DNA of 64,000 nt from Mesosutterella porci (GTDB lineage Bacteria > Pseudomonadota > Gammaproteobacteria > Burkholderiales > Burkholderiaceae_F). Below are positions 34,630 through 43,747 of this stretch, one piece after another (within the stretch, counting starts at the first letter, position 1; every line of letters begins with the position of its first letter). The notes below the pieces were generated by a model, which ran no database searches, was not told the DNA's origin, and worked only from the letters and a program-made list of their open reading frames with translations. The stretch covers positions 62,001 to 126,000 of the forward strand of contig NZ_JAKNCT010000003.1 in assembly GCF_022134585.1 (NCBI RefSeq). The letters run 5' to 3'. The translations under genes and the position numbers were made by a program.

Positions 34630-34665
34630 GCCGGAAGGCTTTTCATCACAAAGGAAGAATCAGAA

Positions 34666-34698
34666 GCGCCGGGGCCGCTGCCCCGGCGCTTTTGTTTT
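34666..34698 (+). terminator. Terminator after lpxH
   Basis: GCGCCGGGG pairs with CCCCGGCGC around CCGCTG, followed by TTTTGTTTT. Confidence 0.9.
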
Positions 34699-34780
34699 GT
34701 GACCGTGAAAGGGAAGGCCGGGCTGCTCCCCCGGGCGGATAAAATGGAAAGATCCGTTATCTGCAGGAGATCCGCAGGCA

Positions 34781-35521
34781 ATGATTCCCATGTCTCAAAA
34801 CAGCACCATCAAGACCCTGACTTCGCACGTCTCCGTGCGGGACTTCACCGCGGAGCCCGTGAGCGAAGCCGACAGGAACGCGATCTTCGAGGCAGCCCGG
34901 GCCTCCTCTTCGTCCTGCTTCCTGCAGGTCGTGACCGTGATCAGGATCACGGACCCGGGAAAGCGCCGCGCCTTCGTGAAGCTCACCGGCGGGCAGCGCC
35001 ACATCGAGACCGCCGCCGAATTCTGGGTGTTCTGCGCGGACTACCGCCGCTGCGAGGTCATGGCCGGCAAAACGCTCGACCTCGGCTGGACTGAGCAGCT
35101 GCTGGTCGGCTGCACGGACGTCGCCATCATGGCCCAGAGCGCCATGGCCGCCCTCGAGTCCCTGGGGCTGGGCGGCGTCTATGCGGGCGGCATCCGCAAC
35201 AGCATCGAGGAGGTTGACCGCCTGCTCGGGCTCCCGGAAAACGTCATTCCTGTGCTGGGGCTCGCCTTCGGGCATCCCGCGTTCCGCAACGAGCTCAAGC
35301 CCCGCCTGCCGCGCGAGGCGCTGCTTTGCGAAAACACGTACCGCGAGCCCGATCCGGCGCTGCTTGAGAACTACGACAGGGAGCTCGCCCGTTATTACGA
35401 AACCCGCAGCCGCAATCCGAAGAAGGATTCGTGGAAAGCGGGCATCGAACGGATCCTGCTACGCGAAAGACGCCCGTTCCTGCTCGCCTACCTGCAGAAA
35501 AAAGGCTTCGGGAAACGCTGA
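34781..35521 (+). CDS. nfsA: Oxygen-insensitive NADPH nitroreductase, NfsA type
   Basis: The 246-residue FMN enzyme reduces nitroaromatics and quinones with NADPH. Supporting segments are HVSVRDFTAEPVSE (FMN-binding Arg), AARASSSSCFLQVVTVIRI, GCTDVAIMAQSAMAALESLGLGGVYAGGIRN (in parts) and VLGLAFGHP. Length matches NfsA (240). A second ATG three codons in (MSQNS) is possible. It is single, convergent with cysE. Confidence 0.9.
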   Translation: MIPMSQNSTIKTLTSHVSVRDFTAEPVSEADRNAIFEAARASSSSCFLQVVTVIRITDPGKRRAFVKLTGGQRHIETAAEFWVFCADYRRCEVMAGKTLDLGWTEQLLVGCTDVAIMAQSAMAALESLGLGGVYAGGIRNSIEEVDRLLGLPENVIPVLGLAFGHPAFRNELKPRLPREALLCENTYREPDPALLENYDRELARYYETRSRNPKKDSWKAGIERILLRERRPFLLAYLQKKGFGKR

Positions 35522-35560
35522 AAGGTCGCGCAAAGAGGGCGGCCGCTCCCTCCCCTTGGA

Positions 35561-36307
35561 TCAAAGCCCGGAGTCGAGGTAGCTGCGCTCGCCCGGGTCC
35601 TTGATGGACGGGCAGCAGCCTTCCGGCTCGCCCTTAAGCCGCGCGATTTCGCGCTCCATCGTATTGATCAGGTCGCGCTGCTGGTCGAGCTCCCTTTTCA
35701 CCTGGGCGAAGGCCCGGGCGACCGGGTCTTCCGCGCCCAGCACGACGCCGTAGGCCTCGAAGACCTTTTTCGGGGCCTGCACCGTCTCTTCCTTTTTCTT
35801 CGCCCTGTGGCCCGGCACCCCGACGATGGTCGCTCCCTCGGGCACGGGCTTGAGGCAGACGGCATTGGAGCCTATGCGGGCGTTGCGCCCCACCGTCCAG
35901 CCGCCCAGCACCTTCGCGCCCGCGCCCACGATGACGCCCGACTCAAGCGTTGGATGGCGCTTCTCGCCGCGGCCGAGGCTCGTGCCGCCCAGCGTGACGC
36001 CCTGGTAGATCGTGCAGTCGTCGCCCACCTCGGCCGTCTCGCCGATCACCGTGCCCATGCCGTGGTCGATGAAGACCCGGCGGCCGATCTTCGCTCCGGG
36101 ATGGATCTCAATGCCGGTGAGAAAACGCGCCACGTGCGAAATCCAGCGCGCAAGGGTCCACCAGCCCTGAATCCAGCACCAGTGGCTCAGCCTCCAGAAC
36201 TGGACGGCATGGAAACCCGGGTACGAGAGCAGCACGTCGAGCGTGCCGCGCGCCGCGGGGTCCCGCTCGTTGATGGTGCGAATGTCTTCCCTGATGCGTT
36301 CAAACAT
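35561..36307 (-). CDS. cysE: Serine O-acetyltransferase
   Basis: The 248-residue enzyme acetylates serine as the entry step to cysteine. The N-terminal helical part ([19 protein letters not shown]) is followed by left-handed beta-helix hexapeptide repeats from about 70: [27 protein letters not shown] in parts, [20 protein letters not shown], and [21 protein letters not shown]. The catalytic His is in IDHGMG. The C-terminal tail is longer than the short bacterial form and has a CysK-type terminal region replaced by SGL. It sits next to trmJ, as in other betaproteobacteria. Confidence 0.93.
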   Translation of the reverse strand: MFERIREDIRTINERDPAARGTLDVLLSYPGFHAVQFWRLSHWCWIQGWWTLARWISHVARFLTGIEIHPGAKIGRRVFIDHGMGTVIGETAEVGDDCTIYQGVTLGGTSLGRGEKRHPTLESGVIVGAGAKVLGGWTVGRNARIGSNAVCLKPVPEGATIVGVPGHRAKKKEETVQAPKKVFEAYGVVLGAEDPVARAFAQVKRELDQQRDLINTMEREIARLKGEPEGCCPSIKDPGERSYLDSGL

Positions 36308-36373
36308 GGAAAAAGCCTCGATTAACTGGCGTCTGTAGGTCGGGACATCATACCCGAGTTTTTCACTCAGGTA

Positions 36374-37177
36374 TCAGCGGGCCTTCCCCTTTTTGCTCCC
36401 TGCGCGCTCCTTTTTCGGCCGGATGATGGCCGCGCAGATGCCCCGGAGCAGGTCGACCTCGGGCTGAGTGAGGCCCGCGCGCGCCACGATCCGGCGGGTC
36501 ATCGGCATCAGGAACTTGGGCTCCTTCGGGTCAAGCGCGCCGCAGGCTTCCATGGCGCGCTGCCAGTGCTCGAGGAATCCCTCGATCGCGGGCACCGTGG
36601 CGGGGGGCTCCGCCTCGAAGCGCTTCTCCCAGTCGTAGAGCCGGTGCGCGTCGCCCGCGCGCTCGAGCTGCGTCACATGCATTTCATAGGCGGTCACCTG
36701 CACGGACTGCGCGAGGTTGAGGCTCGGGCTTTCCGGATCAGCGGGAATCGCCGCCACGGCCTGGCAGATCTCTATCTCCTCGTTGGTCAGGCCGCTGCGC
36801 TCCGTGCCGAAGACAAAGGCGATATCGCCCAGCTCCGAGGCGAGGAAGTCGCATGCGCGGCCCGCCGCCCCGCGCAGGTCTTCGATCGGAGGGCCGAAGC
36901 GCCGGTCGTAGCCCGAAAGCGCCCAGGCGAACGTGACCCCCTCGAGGGCCTCGGTCAGGGTCGGCACGCAGCGGCTTTCGCGCAGCACGTCCACGGAGCT
37001 CGTCGACAGGGCAACCGCGTCGGGATCCTCCCGGTAGGAGCTCACCCGCGGATTGACGACCCAGAGGCTGCGGAATCCCATGGTCTTGACGGCCCGGGCG
37101 GCGGCGCCGATGTTGGCGGGAAGGCTAGGCTCACACAGCACGAAGCGGACCCTGGAGGCTGAAATTGGCGTTTTCAT
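36374..37177 (-). CDS. trmJ: tRNA (cytidine/uridine-32-2'-O)-methyltransferase
   Basis: The 267-residue SPOUT methyltransferase modifies position 32 of tRNA. Motifs: VRFVLCEPSLPANIGAAARAVKTMG in parts, LWVVNPR, FVFGTERSGLTNEEI (motif 2) and PADPESPSLNLAQSVQVTAYE (motif 3, knot). The frame is open upstream, but MKTPISASRVRFV is the natural start, since the upstream residues overlap the suhB promoter region. It is divergent from suhB. Confidence 0.92.
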   Translation of the reverse strand: MKTPISASRVRFVLCEPSLPANIGAAARAVKTMGFRSLWVVNPRVSSYREDPDAVALSTSSVDVLRESRCVPTLTEALEGVTFAWALSGYDRRFGPPIEDLRGAAGRACDFLASELGDIAFVFGTERSGLTNEEIEICQAVAAIPADPESPSLNLAQSVQVTAYEMHVTQLERAGDAHRLYDWEKRFEAEPPATVPAIEGFLEHWQRAMEACGALDPKEPKFLMPMTRRIVARAGLTQPEVDLLRGICAAIIRPKKERAGSKKGKAR

Positions 37178-37376
37178 GAAACTGTCACCGGAAAAACTGG
37201 ACAAACAAAGCTGCGCAAAGCTTAACAGCACCGCGCCCTTCCGGAGGCCCCGGGCCTCCATTTCCATTAGAATTGCATCTTTAAGAACGAAAAGACGGGT
37301 TTTCAAGCGGGCCGCCCGAGGGCGGCGCTCCTTCCAAAACTGCCCGCCCTCCTTTTTTCTTCAGGCGAACCGACAA

Positions 37377-38171
37377 ATGCCTTACATTGAAACAGCCATC
37401 CGCGCGGCCCGCGAAGCCGGCGACATCATCAACCAGGCTTCCCGCAGCATCGAAACGATCAACGTCCAGACCAAGGCCTTCCACGACTACGTGACGGACG
37501 TGGACCGCGCCTCGGAGCGCGCCATCGTCGACATCCTCACGCACTACTGCCCAAGCCACGCGGTGCTTTCCGAGGAATGCGGCCTGATGGGCCAGACCAA
37601 TTCGGAATTCGTCTGGGTAGTCGATCCGATCGACGGCACCACGAACTTCATCCACGGCTTCCCGCAGTACGCGGTGTCGATCGCGCTGCGCCGCGGCAAC
37701 GACATCCTCGAGGCGGTGGTCTACGACCCCCTCAAGGATGAAATGTTCACCGCGGTCCGCGGCGAGGGCGCGCGCCTGAACAAGCGCCGCATCCGCGTCT
37801 CCGGCCGCATCGACCTTTCCTCCGCGCTCATCGGGACGGGCTTCCCGTTCCGCGAGGGCGACGACTTCGAGGGCTACGCGAAGGTCTTCACCCAGGTGGC
37901 GCGCCGCACTTCCGGCATCCGCCGCGCGGGCGCGGCCTCACTCGACCTGTGCTATGTGGCCTGCGGCCGGCTCGACGCCTTCTGGGAGACCGGCCTCAAA
38001 TCCTGGGACGTAGCCGCCGGCTCCCTCATCGTCCTTGAGGCCCGGGGCCTCGTGACCGACCTCGACGGCAATGACGGCTACCTCGACTCGGGCCGCATCG
38101 TGGCCGGTACCCCGAAGATCCTGGGAGCGCTGATGCCGATCCTCAACGGCTCGGCCCCGGTCCAGGCCTGA
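37377..38171 (+). CDS. suhB: Inositol-1-monophosphatase family protein SuhB
   Basis: The 264-residue Mg-dependent phosphatase also acts in rRNA antitermination in enterobacteria. Motifs: EECG (Glu ligand), DPIDGTTNFIHGFPQ (main metal site) and GLKSWDVAAGSLIVLEA (second site). The frame is open upstream, but the ATG giving MPYIETAIRAAREAGD fits family starts. The cysE-trmJ-suhB order is characteristic. A terminator follows at 38194. Confidence 0.95.
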   Translation: MPYIETAIRAAREAGDIINQASRSIETINVQTKAFHDYVTDVDRASERAIVDILTHYCPSHAVLSEECGLMGQTNSEFVWVVDPIDGTTNFIHGFPQYAVSIALRRGNDILEAVVYDPLKDEMFTAVRGEGARLNKRRIRVSGRIDLSSALIGTGFPFREGDDFEGYAKVFTQVARRTSGIRRAGAASLDLCYVACGRLDAFWETGLKSWDVAAGSLIVLEARGLVTDLDGNDGYLDSGRIVAGTPKILGALMPILNGSAPVQA

Positions 38172-38193
38172 AGCGGCCCGCGGCTCGGCAGGA

Positions 38194-38235
38194 GAGGGCG
38201 CAGCCTCTTTCGGGTGGCCGCCCTCTTTTTCTTTT
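38194..38235 (+). terminator. Terminator after suhB
   Basis: GAGGGCG pairs with CGCCCTC around an 18-nt loop, followed by TTTTTCTTTT. Confidence 0.85.
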
Positions 38236-38248
38236 CCATGAAACCCTC

Positions 38249-40927
38249 ATGAGGAACCCAGCTTTGAACGCTTCGAAACCGATTCTCACCACCGAAAATG
38301 CGGATCCGGCCTCGCTCACCCCCGCCATGCAGCAGTTCCTTGAGATCCGCCGCGGGCTCGTGAAGCAGTACCCGAACATCATCCTGCTCTACCGGATGGG
38401 GGACTTCTACGAAACGTTCTTCGAGGATGCCGTCGAGATCAACCGACTGCTCGGCATTACGCTCACAAGCCGCGGGAAAACCGTGCCGGTGCCGCTTGCG
38501 GGCGTGCCCTACATGACGCTCGACTCCTACCTCGCGCGCCTCGTGAAGGCGGGCAAGGCCGTCGGGATCGTCGAGCAGCAGGGCGACTCCACGACGAACA
38601 AAGGCGCGGTTCCGCGCAAGCTCGTGCGCATCGTCACCCCGGGCACACTCACCGAATCGGAGCTCCTGCCCTCGAAGGCCGACGCGGCCCTGCTCGCGCT
38701 CGAGCCTCCGCTCGGGAAAAAGGCGCCGGAATGGTCGATCGTGAGCCTTGTGCTCTCAAACGGCGCCTTCAAGGCGATGAGCGTCGCCGAGGAGGAGCTC
38801 GCGGGCGAGATCGCCCGCATCGCGCCGAAGGAAATCCTGGTGCCGGACTCGATCCGCGAGAAAGCCCAGGGCTTTGCCTCCGGGGCGCTTGTCACGCCGC
38901 TGCCCGACTGGCACTTCGACCCCGAGCACGGGGCCGAGCAGCTGCGGCACCACTTCCAGATGGAAAGCCTGGACGCGTGGGCGGTTTCTGAAAAGCCCGG
39001 GATCCTCGCCGCTGCGGGCGCGGTCCTGGGCTACGTCTCCCAGACCCAGATCGAGTCGATGCCGCACATCCGGCCGCTCGTGCTCGAGGAGTCGAGCCGC
39101 TTCGTGGGGCTCGACGCCGCCACGCGGCGCAACCTCGAGCTCACCGAGTCCCTGCGAAGCGGGGGCGGACCCACGCTGCTCTCCACGATCGACCACTGCC
39201 TCACCGCGATGGGCTCGAGGATGCTGCGCGGCTGGATCACCCAGCCGATGCGCGCCCCCGAGGTGCCCCGAGAGCGCCACCGGGCCGTGGGCGAACTGGT
39301 CGGCGACCCCGACAAGTGTGAGGAGCTCGCCTCGGCGCTGCGCCCGCTGCCCGACCTCGAGCGCATCGCCTCGAGGATCGCGCTCGGCTCCGTGCGGCCC
39401 CGGGAGCTGGCCGGGCTGCGCGACGCGCTGCCGCAGCTCTCGAAGCTTTCCAAGGCCGCGGCGGGCTGCCTCTCGGACTGCTTCAAGGCCGCCGCCCCCG
39501 TGCTCGACCCCCCGCAGGAGCTCTCTGAAACGCTCACCCGGGCGCTGCTGCCGGAGCCTGCGGTGACGCTGCGCGACGGGGAGGTCATCGCCGACTCCTT
39601 CAGCGACGAGCTGCGGCAGCTGCGGAGCCTTCGGGATCACGCGGGCGACTTCCTCACCGAACTGGAAGCCCGCGAGAAGCAGCGCACGGGGATCCCCAAC
39701 CTGCGGGTCGAATACAACCGCGTGACCGGCTACTTCATCGAGGTGACGCGCGGACAGGCCGACCGGGTGCCCGCGGACTACCGCCGCCGCCAGACTCTGA
39801 AAAACGTGGAGCGCTTCGTCACCCCGGAGCTCAAGGGCTGGGAGGACAAGGCGATCGCCGCGCGGGAGCGTTCTGTGCAGCTCGAACGCGAGCTCTACGA
39901 GGGGCTCGTCAGGTCCTGCTCGGCCTGGGTCGAGCGGCTCACAGAAGCCTCGGAAGCGGCCGCCTCGATCGACGCGCTGCTGTCGCTCGCGCGCCACGCG
40001 CGCGACATGGAGTGGACCGAGCCCGAGCTGTCCGAGCAGAGCGGGATCGTGATCCGCGGGGCTCGCCACCCCGTGGTCGAAAAGGCAATCGAACATTACG
40101 TCGCCAACGACTGCGAGCTCGTGCCGGGAAGGCGTCTCCTGGTGATCACCGGCCCCAACATGGGCGGCAAGTCCACCTACATGCGCAGCGTCGCTCTCAT
40201 CGCCCTGCTCGCGCTCGCAGGCTCCTGGGTGCCCGCGCAGTCGGCCCGCATCGGACCGATCGACCGGATCCTCACCCGCATCGGCGCGAGCGACGACCTC
40301 GCGGGCGGCAAGTCCACCTTCATGGTCGAAATGGTGGAGGCGGCCGCGATCCTGCACCAGGCAAGCAGCCGCTCGCTCGTGCTGATGGATGAGATCGGGC
40401 GCGGCACCTCGACCTTCGACGGGCTGTCGCTTGCGGCCGCGATCGCGCGGGAGCTCGCCGACCGGATCCGCAGCTATACGCTCTTTGCCACCCACTTCTT
40501 CGAGCTCACGCAGCTCTCGCAAAGCTGCGCCGAAGTGGCAAATGTCCACGTCCGGGCCATCCAGAGTTCGGGCCGCGTCGTGTTTCTGCATGAAGTGCGC
40601 GAGGGGCCCGCGAGCCAGAGCTACGGCATCGCCGTAGCGCAGCTTGCAGGCGTTCCCCAGCGGGTGATCCGCGAAGCGCGCTCGACGCTGCGCGAGCTCG
40701 AGGAGCGCTCAAGGCTTTCGGGCGAGCAGCCCGACCTCTTCTCCTCGCCCGGCGCCGGCGCGCAGGACGAAGCCCCGGCCGAAGAGGAGGAGGACACGGA
40801 GGCGCAGGCCGCGCTCAGGCTGCGCGACGAAATCGCCGCGCTCGACCCGGACTCGCTCACGCCTCGCGATGCGCTGGTCAGGCTCTACACCCTGATCGAG
40901 CAGGCGCGCGGCGGAAAGCCAGCCTGA
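38249..40927 (+). CDS. mutS: DNA mismatch repair protein MutS
   Basis: The 892-residue mismatch-recognition ATPase. The N-terminal mismatch-binding motif is in YRMGDFYETFFEDA (Phe-x-Glu). The core/clamp domains run to about 600. Walker A is GPNMGGKSTYMR (about 636-647), Walker B is LVLMDEIGRGTSTFDG, and the signature is ASDDLAGGKSTFMVEM. The helix-turn-helix region is followed by an acidic insert (about 825-850) before the C-terminal tetramerisation tail. Normal length. Its position between suhB and the SIMPL gene gives no operon link. Confidence 0.97.
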   Translation: MRNPALNASKPILTTENADPASLTPAMQQFLEIRRGLVKQYPNIILLYRMGDFYETFFEDAVEINRLLGITLTSRGKTVPVPLAGVPYMTLDSYLARLVKAGKAVGIVEQQGDSTTNKGAVPRKLVRIVTPGTLTESELLPSKADAALLALEPPLGKKAPEWSIVSLVLSNGAFKAMSVAEEELAGEIARIAPKEILVPDSIREKAQGFASGALVTPLPDWHFDPEHGAEQLRHHFQMESLDAWAVSEKPGILAAAGAVLGYVSQTQIESMPHIRPLVLEESSRFVGLDAATRRNLELTESLRSGGGPTLLSTIDHCLTAMGSRMLRGWITQPMRAPEVPRERHRAVGELVGDPDKCEELASALRPLPDLERIASRIALGSVRPRELAGLRDALPQLSKLSKAAAGCLSDCFKAAAPVLDPPQELSETLTRALLPEPAVTLRDGEVIADSFSDELRQLRSLRDHAGDFLTELEAREKQRTGIPNLRVEYNRVTGYFIEVTRGQADRVPADYRRRQTLKNVERFVTPELKGWEDKAIAARERSVQLERELYEGLVRSCSAWVERLTEASEAAASIDALLSLARHARDMEWTEPELSEQSGIVIRGARHPVVEKAIEHYVANDCELVPGRRLLVITGPNMGGKSTYMRSVALIALLALAGSWVPAQSARIGPIDRILTRIGASDDLAGGKSTFMVEMVEAAAILHQASSRSLVLMDEIGRGTSTFDGLSLAAAIARELADRIRSYTLFATHFFELTQLSQSCAEVANVHVRAIQSSGRVVFLHEVREGPASQSYGIAVAQLAGVPQRVIREARSTLRELEERSRLSGEQPDLFSSPGAGAQDEAPAEEEEDTEAQAALRLRDEIAALDPDSLTPRDALVRLYTLIEQARGGKPA

Positions 40928-40963
40928 AAGCCTGAGGGGTCCGGAAAGCCGGGCCGACCGGCT

Positions 40964-41677
40964 CTAATCCTTCAGGAAATACGTGACGGTCGTCACCACG
41001 CGCACGTTTTTCTCATAGGGCATGCTGCTGTCGGCGTCCGTTACGGAAAACTGCCCCTGGGTGGCGGCTTTGATCCTGCCGATGTGCGAGCCCGAGTCGG
41101 AGGCGAACTTCTGCGCCACCTCGCGGGCGTTTTTCGTCGCCTGCTCCACCATGCCGGGCTTCACGTCATTGAGCTTCGTGTAGATGTAGCGGGTGTTCCA
41201 GGCCTCGGAGGCCACGGAGATGCCCTGCCCCACGAGCTCCTTTTGCCTGGAGATCAGGCTGCGCACCAGGGCGACCTTCGAAGTGTTCACGGTAATCACA
41301 CCGGTGAGCACATAGCGCGGACCGCGGGCGCCGTTCGAGTACTCAGTCTGGCGGTCCTGCACGTTCGGAGCCCCGAAGGAGATCTCCTCCTCGCCCAGCC
41401 CCGAGTCCTTCAGGAACCGGATGACCTTCTCGCTGTCGGCTTCGAGCAGGGCATGGGTGGCAAGGAGATCGTCCCCGGTGCGCCGGAAGGTGATCGGCCA
41501 GATCACCTGGTCGGCCGGCACCCGGCGCTCGGCCAGCCCCTTGACGGTGACCACCCGGGCCTGGCCGATGTAGGCGTCCACCGCGCCCTTGACCGAACAG
41601 CCGAGAAAGATCAGGCCCGCGGCCACGCCCAGGCCCACGCAGGCGCCCGAAATCCAGCTTTTGTCCGTCAGTCCCAT
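40964..41677 (-). CDS. SIMPL-domain (DUF541) membrane-anchored protein
   Basis: The product of about 237 residues has one N-terminal membrane segment (ISGACVGLGVAAGLIFLGCSV) and a periplasmic SIMPL domain (RVVTVKGLAERRVPADQVIW through VRVVTTVTYFLKD). The Cys in FLGCSV is not in a convincing lipobox, so I favour an uncleaved anchor. Family function is poorly known; some members are linked to oxidative stress or signalling. The start MGLTDKSW is chosen over an upstream frame extension. Confidence 0.75.
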   Translation of the reverse strand: MGLTDKSWISGACVGLGVAAGLIFLGCSVKGAVDAYIGQARVVTVKGLAERRVPADQVIWPITFRRTGDDLLATHALLEADSEKVIRFLKDSGLGEEEISFGAPNVQDRQTEYSNGARGPRYVLTGVITVNTSKVALVRSLISRQKELVGQGISVASEAWNTRYIYTKLNDVKPGMVEQATKNAREVAQKFASDSGSHIGRIKAATQGQFSVTDADSSMPYEKNVRVVTTVTYFLKD

Positions 41678-41813
41678 GGTGCAGCTCCCTCCCCGCATAG
41701 AATTCTTCCGGCGCGGGGCTGCGGCAGCCTCGCCGAAGCCCTCGCCCGCCGCTATGATTGGTTCGTTCCCATCTTATCAGCCATGCGCCCCAAAGGCGAC
41801 GCAGGATATCTTC

Positions 41814-42206
41814 ATGAGCTTCGAACCTGATTTCGACGAAGACGACCCCGATGAAGCGGGGGTCGACGTAAGCGACTTTTCACACTACCTTTCGGAGGAC
41901 GAATGCCGCCTGGGCTTCGCCATGATCGTCCTCAAGGCGGCCTACGAAATGGTCAGGCGGGGCGAGGACCGGGGCCTGGTCGCCCAGGCCGCGGTGCTGT
42001 TGCTGCACGAGGCCGGCATGCCGGTCGACGACTACAACGCGTTCGACTGGGCGAGCGACTACTTTGAGAACGTGCCCTGGGAGGACTTCCTGAACGCCTA
42101 CGTCTCCAGCCCCGCCGAAGGGCTTTACTCCGAGGAGGAGGCCGACCAGATCCGCGACGGGCTCGAAGGAGCGCTCGAGCAGGTGAGCCTCGAGGCAGCC
42201 GGCTGA
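41814..42206 (+). CDS. Small acidic hypothetical protein
   Basis: The 130-residue, very acidic protein starts MSFEPDFDEDDPDEAGVDVS. It seems helical, without membrane segments or signal. Segments such as LGFAMIVLKAAYEMVRRGED and VAQAAVLLLHEAGMPVDD look conserved-domain-like, but I do not recognise the family. It is followed after 85 bp by the M20 amidohydrolase and may share its transcript. Codon usage is typical of the genome, which supports it as real. Confidence 0.65.
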   Translation: MSFEPDFDEDDPDEAGVDVSDFSHYLSEDECRLGFAMIVLKAAYEMVRRGEDRGLVAQAAVLLLHEAGMPVDDYNAFDWASDYFENVPWEDFLNAYVSSPAEGLYSEEEADQIRDGLEGALEQVSLEAAG

Positions 42207-42291
42207 AGGGAAAAGCGACCGGAAAAAAGTTTTCCGGGCCTGAGCCGGAGCCGCACCGCCCCGCGCAGCCCGAAGGAAAAAGGAGTGCTGC

Positions 42292-43575
42292 ATGACCGAT
42301 GAATTTGACGCCTACATGCCGGAGCTGATCGAGACCCGGCGCAGAATCCACAGAAGGCCCGAAACCGGCTGGACGGAGTTCGAGACCACGGCCCTTGTCG
42401 CGCAGAGGCTCGAGTCGCTCGGCTTCGAGGTGCATCTGGGGCTCGAGGTGATCGACCCGGAGCGCGTGATGGGCCGCAGCGCCGAGGAGGCGCAGCAGGC
42501 CGAAGAACGGGCGTGCCGGGCCGGCGTCCCTGAAGAGCTTCTCGCGCGCATGGGAGGCTACACGGGATGCGTGGGCGTGCTCAGAACCGGGCGGCCCGGC
42601 CCCGTGTGCGCCTTCCGCTACGACCTGGACGCGCTGCCGATCAACGAGCCCACGGATCCGGCCTCGGGCCACCTGCCCGCCGTGGAGGGCTTCGCCTCCG
42701 TCTTCCCTGGAAAAATGCATGCCTGCGGGCACGACAACCACGCGGCGATCGGTCTGGCCGTCGCGCGCTGGGCCAGGGACCACGAAGCGGGCCTGCGCGG
42801 CACCCTGAAGCTCATCTTCCAGCCCGCGGAGGAAGGCGCGCGGGGCGCGGCCGCCATGGCCGCCCGAGGCGTGGTGGACGACGCTGACTGGCTCATCTGC
42901 GGACACGTGGGCACCACCGCAGGGCCCGGCGAGCTGCAGATCGCCGACCGCGGCTTCATGGCCACCACCAAATTCGACGCGGATTTCAAGGGCTGCCCGT
43001 CGCACGCCGGGAGCAGCCCCGAGAAGGGGCGCAGCGCGCTGCTTGCCGCCGCGAACGCCGCAGTGATGCTCTCGGCCATCCCCCGGACCTCCCAGGGCGA
43101 CACACGGGTCGCCGTGGGAAAGCTCGTCTCGGGCAGCGCGCGCAACATCACGCCCGCCGACGCCCATATGGAGTTCGAAGTGCGGGGCGAGACCGCCGAG
43201 GCAAACGAATTCATGACCGAGCGGGCCGAGGAAGTAGTCCGCGGGGCCGCCTCCATGACCGGAGTCGGCGTCGATCTGAGGCGCGTGGGCCAGGGCTCGA
43301 CTCTCGTCACGACGCAGGCCGCGCTCGGCCTTCTTTACGAGGCCGCGCGGGCCGTGCCCGGCATGAAGGTCATGGCCGCACCGCCCTGCCCCGGCAGCGA
43401 AGACTGCACCGTGCTCATGCACCGGGTGGCGCAGCACGGCGGCAACCCCGGCTATTTTCTCTTCGGCTGCTCGCACCACGGCCACCACAGGCCGGACTTC
43501 GACACCCAGGACACCGTGAGCGACAAGCCGGGCTTTGAGATGTGGGTGCAGGTTCTCAAAAGGATCCTCGGCTGA
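42292..43575 (+). CDS. M20 family amidohydrolase, AbgA-like
   Basis: The 427-residue metal-dependent amidohydrolase resembles aminobenzoyl-glutamate utilisation subunits. Near the start it has ETRRRIHRRPETGWTEFET. Metal-site motifs are MHACGHDNHAAIG (His, Asp), FQPAEEGARGA (Glu pair) and CSHHGHHRPDFDTQD (His). The dimerisation domain lies at about 225-335. It likely splits an N-acyl amino acid or dipeptide-like conjugate. It is full length, unlike the decayed M20 gene at 7024. Substrate unknown. Confidence 0.85.
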   Translation: MTDEFDAYMPELIETRRRIHRRPETGWTEFETTALVAQRLESLGFEVHLGLEVIDPERVMGRSAEEAQQAEERACRAGVPEELLARMGGYTGCVGVLRTGRPGPVCAFRYDLDALPINEPTDPASGHLPAVEGFASVFPGKMHACGHDNHAAIGLAVARWARDHEAGLRGTLKLIFQPAEEGARGAAAMAARGVVDDADWLICGHVGTTAGPGELQIADRGFMATTKFDADFKGCPSHAGSSPEKGRSALLAAANAAVMLSAIPRTSQGDTRVAVGKLVSGSARNITPADAHMEFEVRGETAEANEFMTERAEEVVRGAASMTGVGVDLRRVGQGSTLVTTQAALGLLYEAARAVPGMKVMAAPPCPGSEDCTVLMHRVAQHGGNPGYFLFGCSHHGHHRPDFDTQDTVSDKPGFEMWVQVLKRILG

Positions 43576-43650
43576 AGCTCCGGGCAGGGGCGGCGCGCCC
43601 TCTCTTTCCGCACGCAAAGGCCTTCTTCCTATCTGAAGAAAACTCCCTTC

Positions 43651-43725
43651 ATCTAGGGTAAAATACCTAGATTTAGCCCCGGCGGAACCTCCTCCGGGGC
43701 CGGTTCGCCACCGACTGAAAGTCGG
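43651..43725 (+). promoter_or_regulatory. Three consecutive inverted repeats in the leader of the FemAB-like gene
   Basis: ATCTAGG/CCTAGAT (43651-43672) could be an operator. GCCCCGG/CCGGGGC (43676-43700) and CCGACT/AGTCGG (43711-43725) could fold in the RNA just before the start at 43748. I could not assign a known riboswitch class. Confidence 0.4.
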
Positions 43726-43747
43726 GATCAGGCCACAGGAAGAAGAC

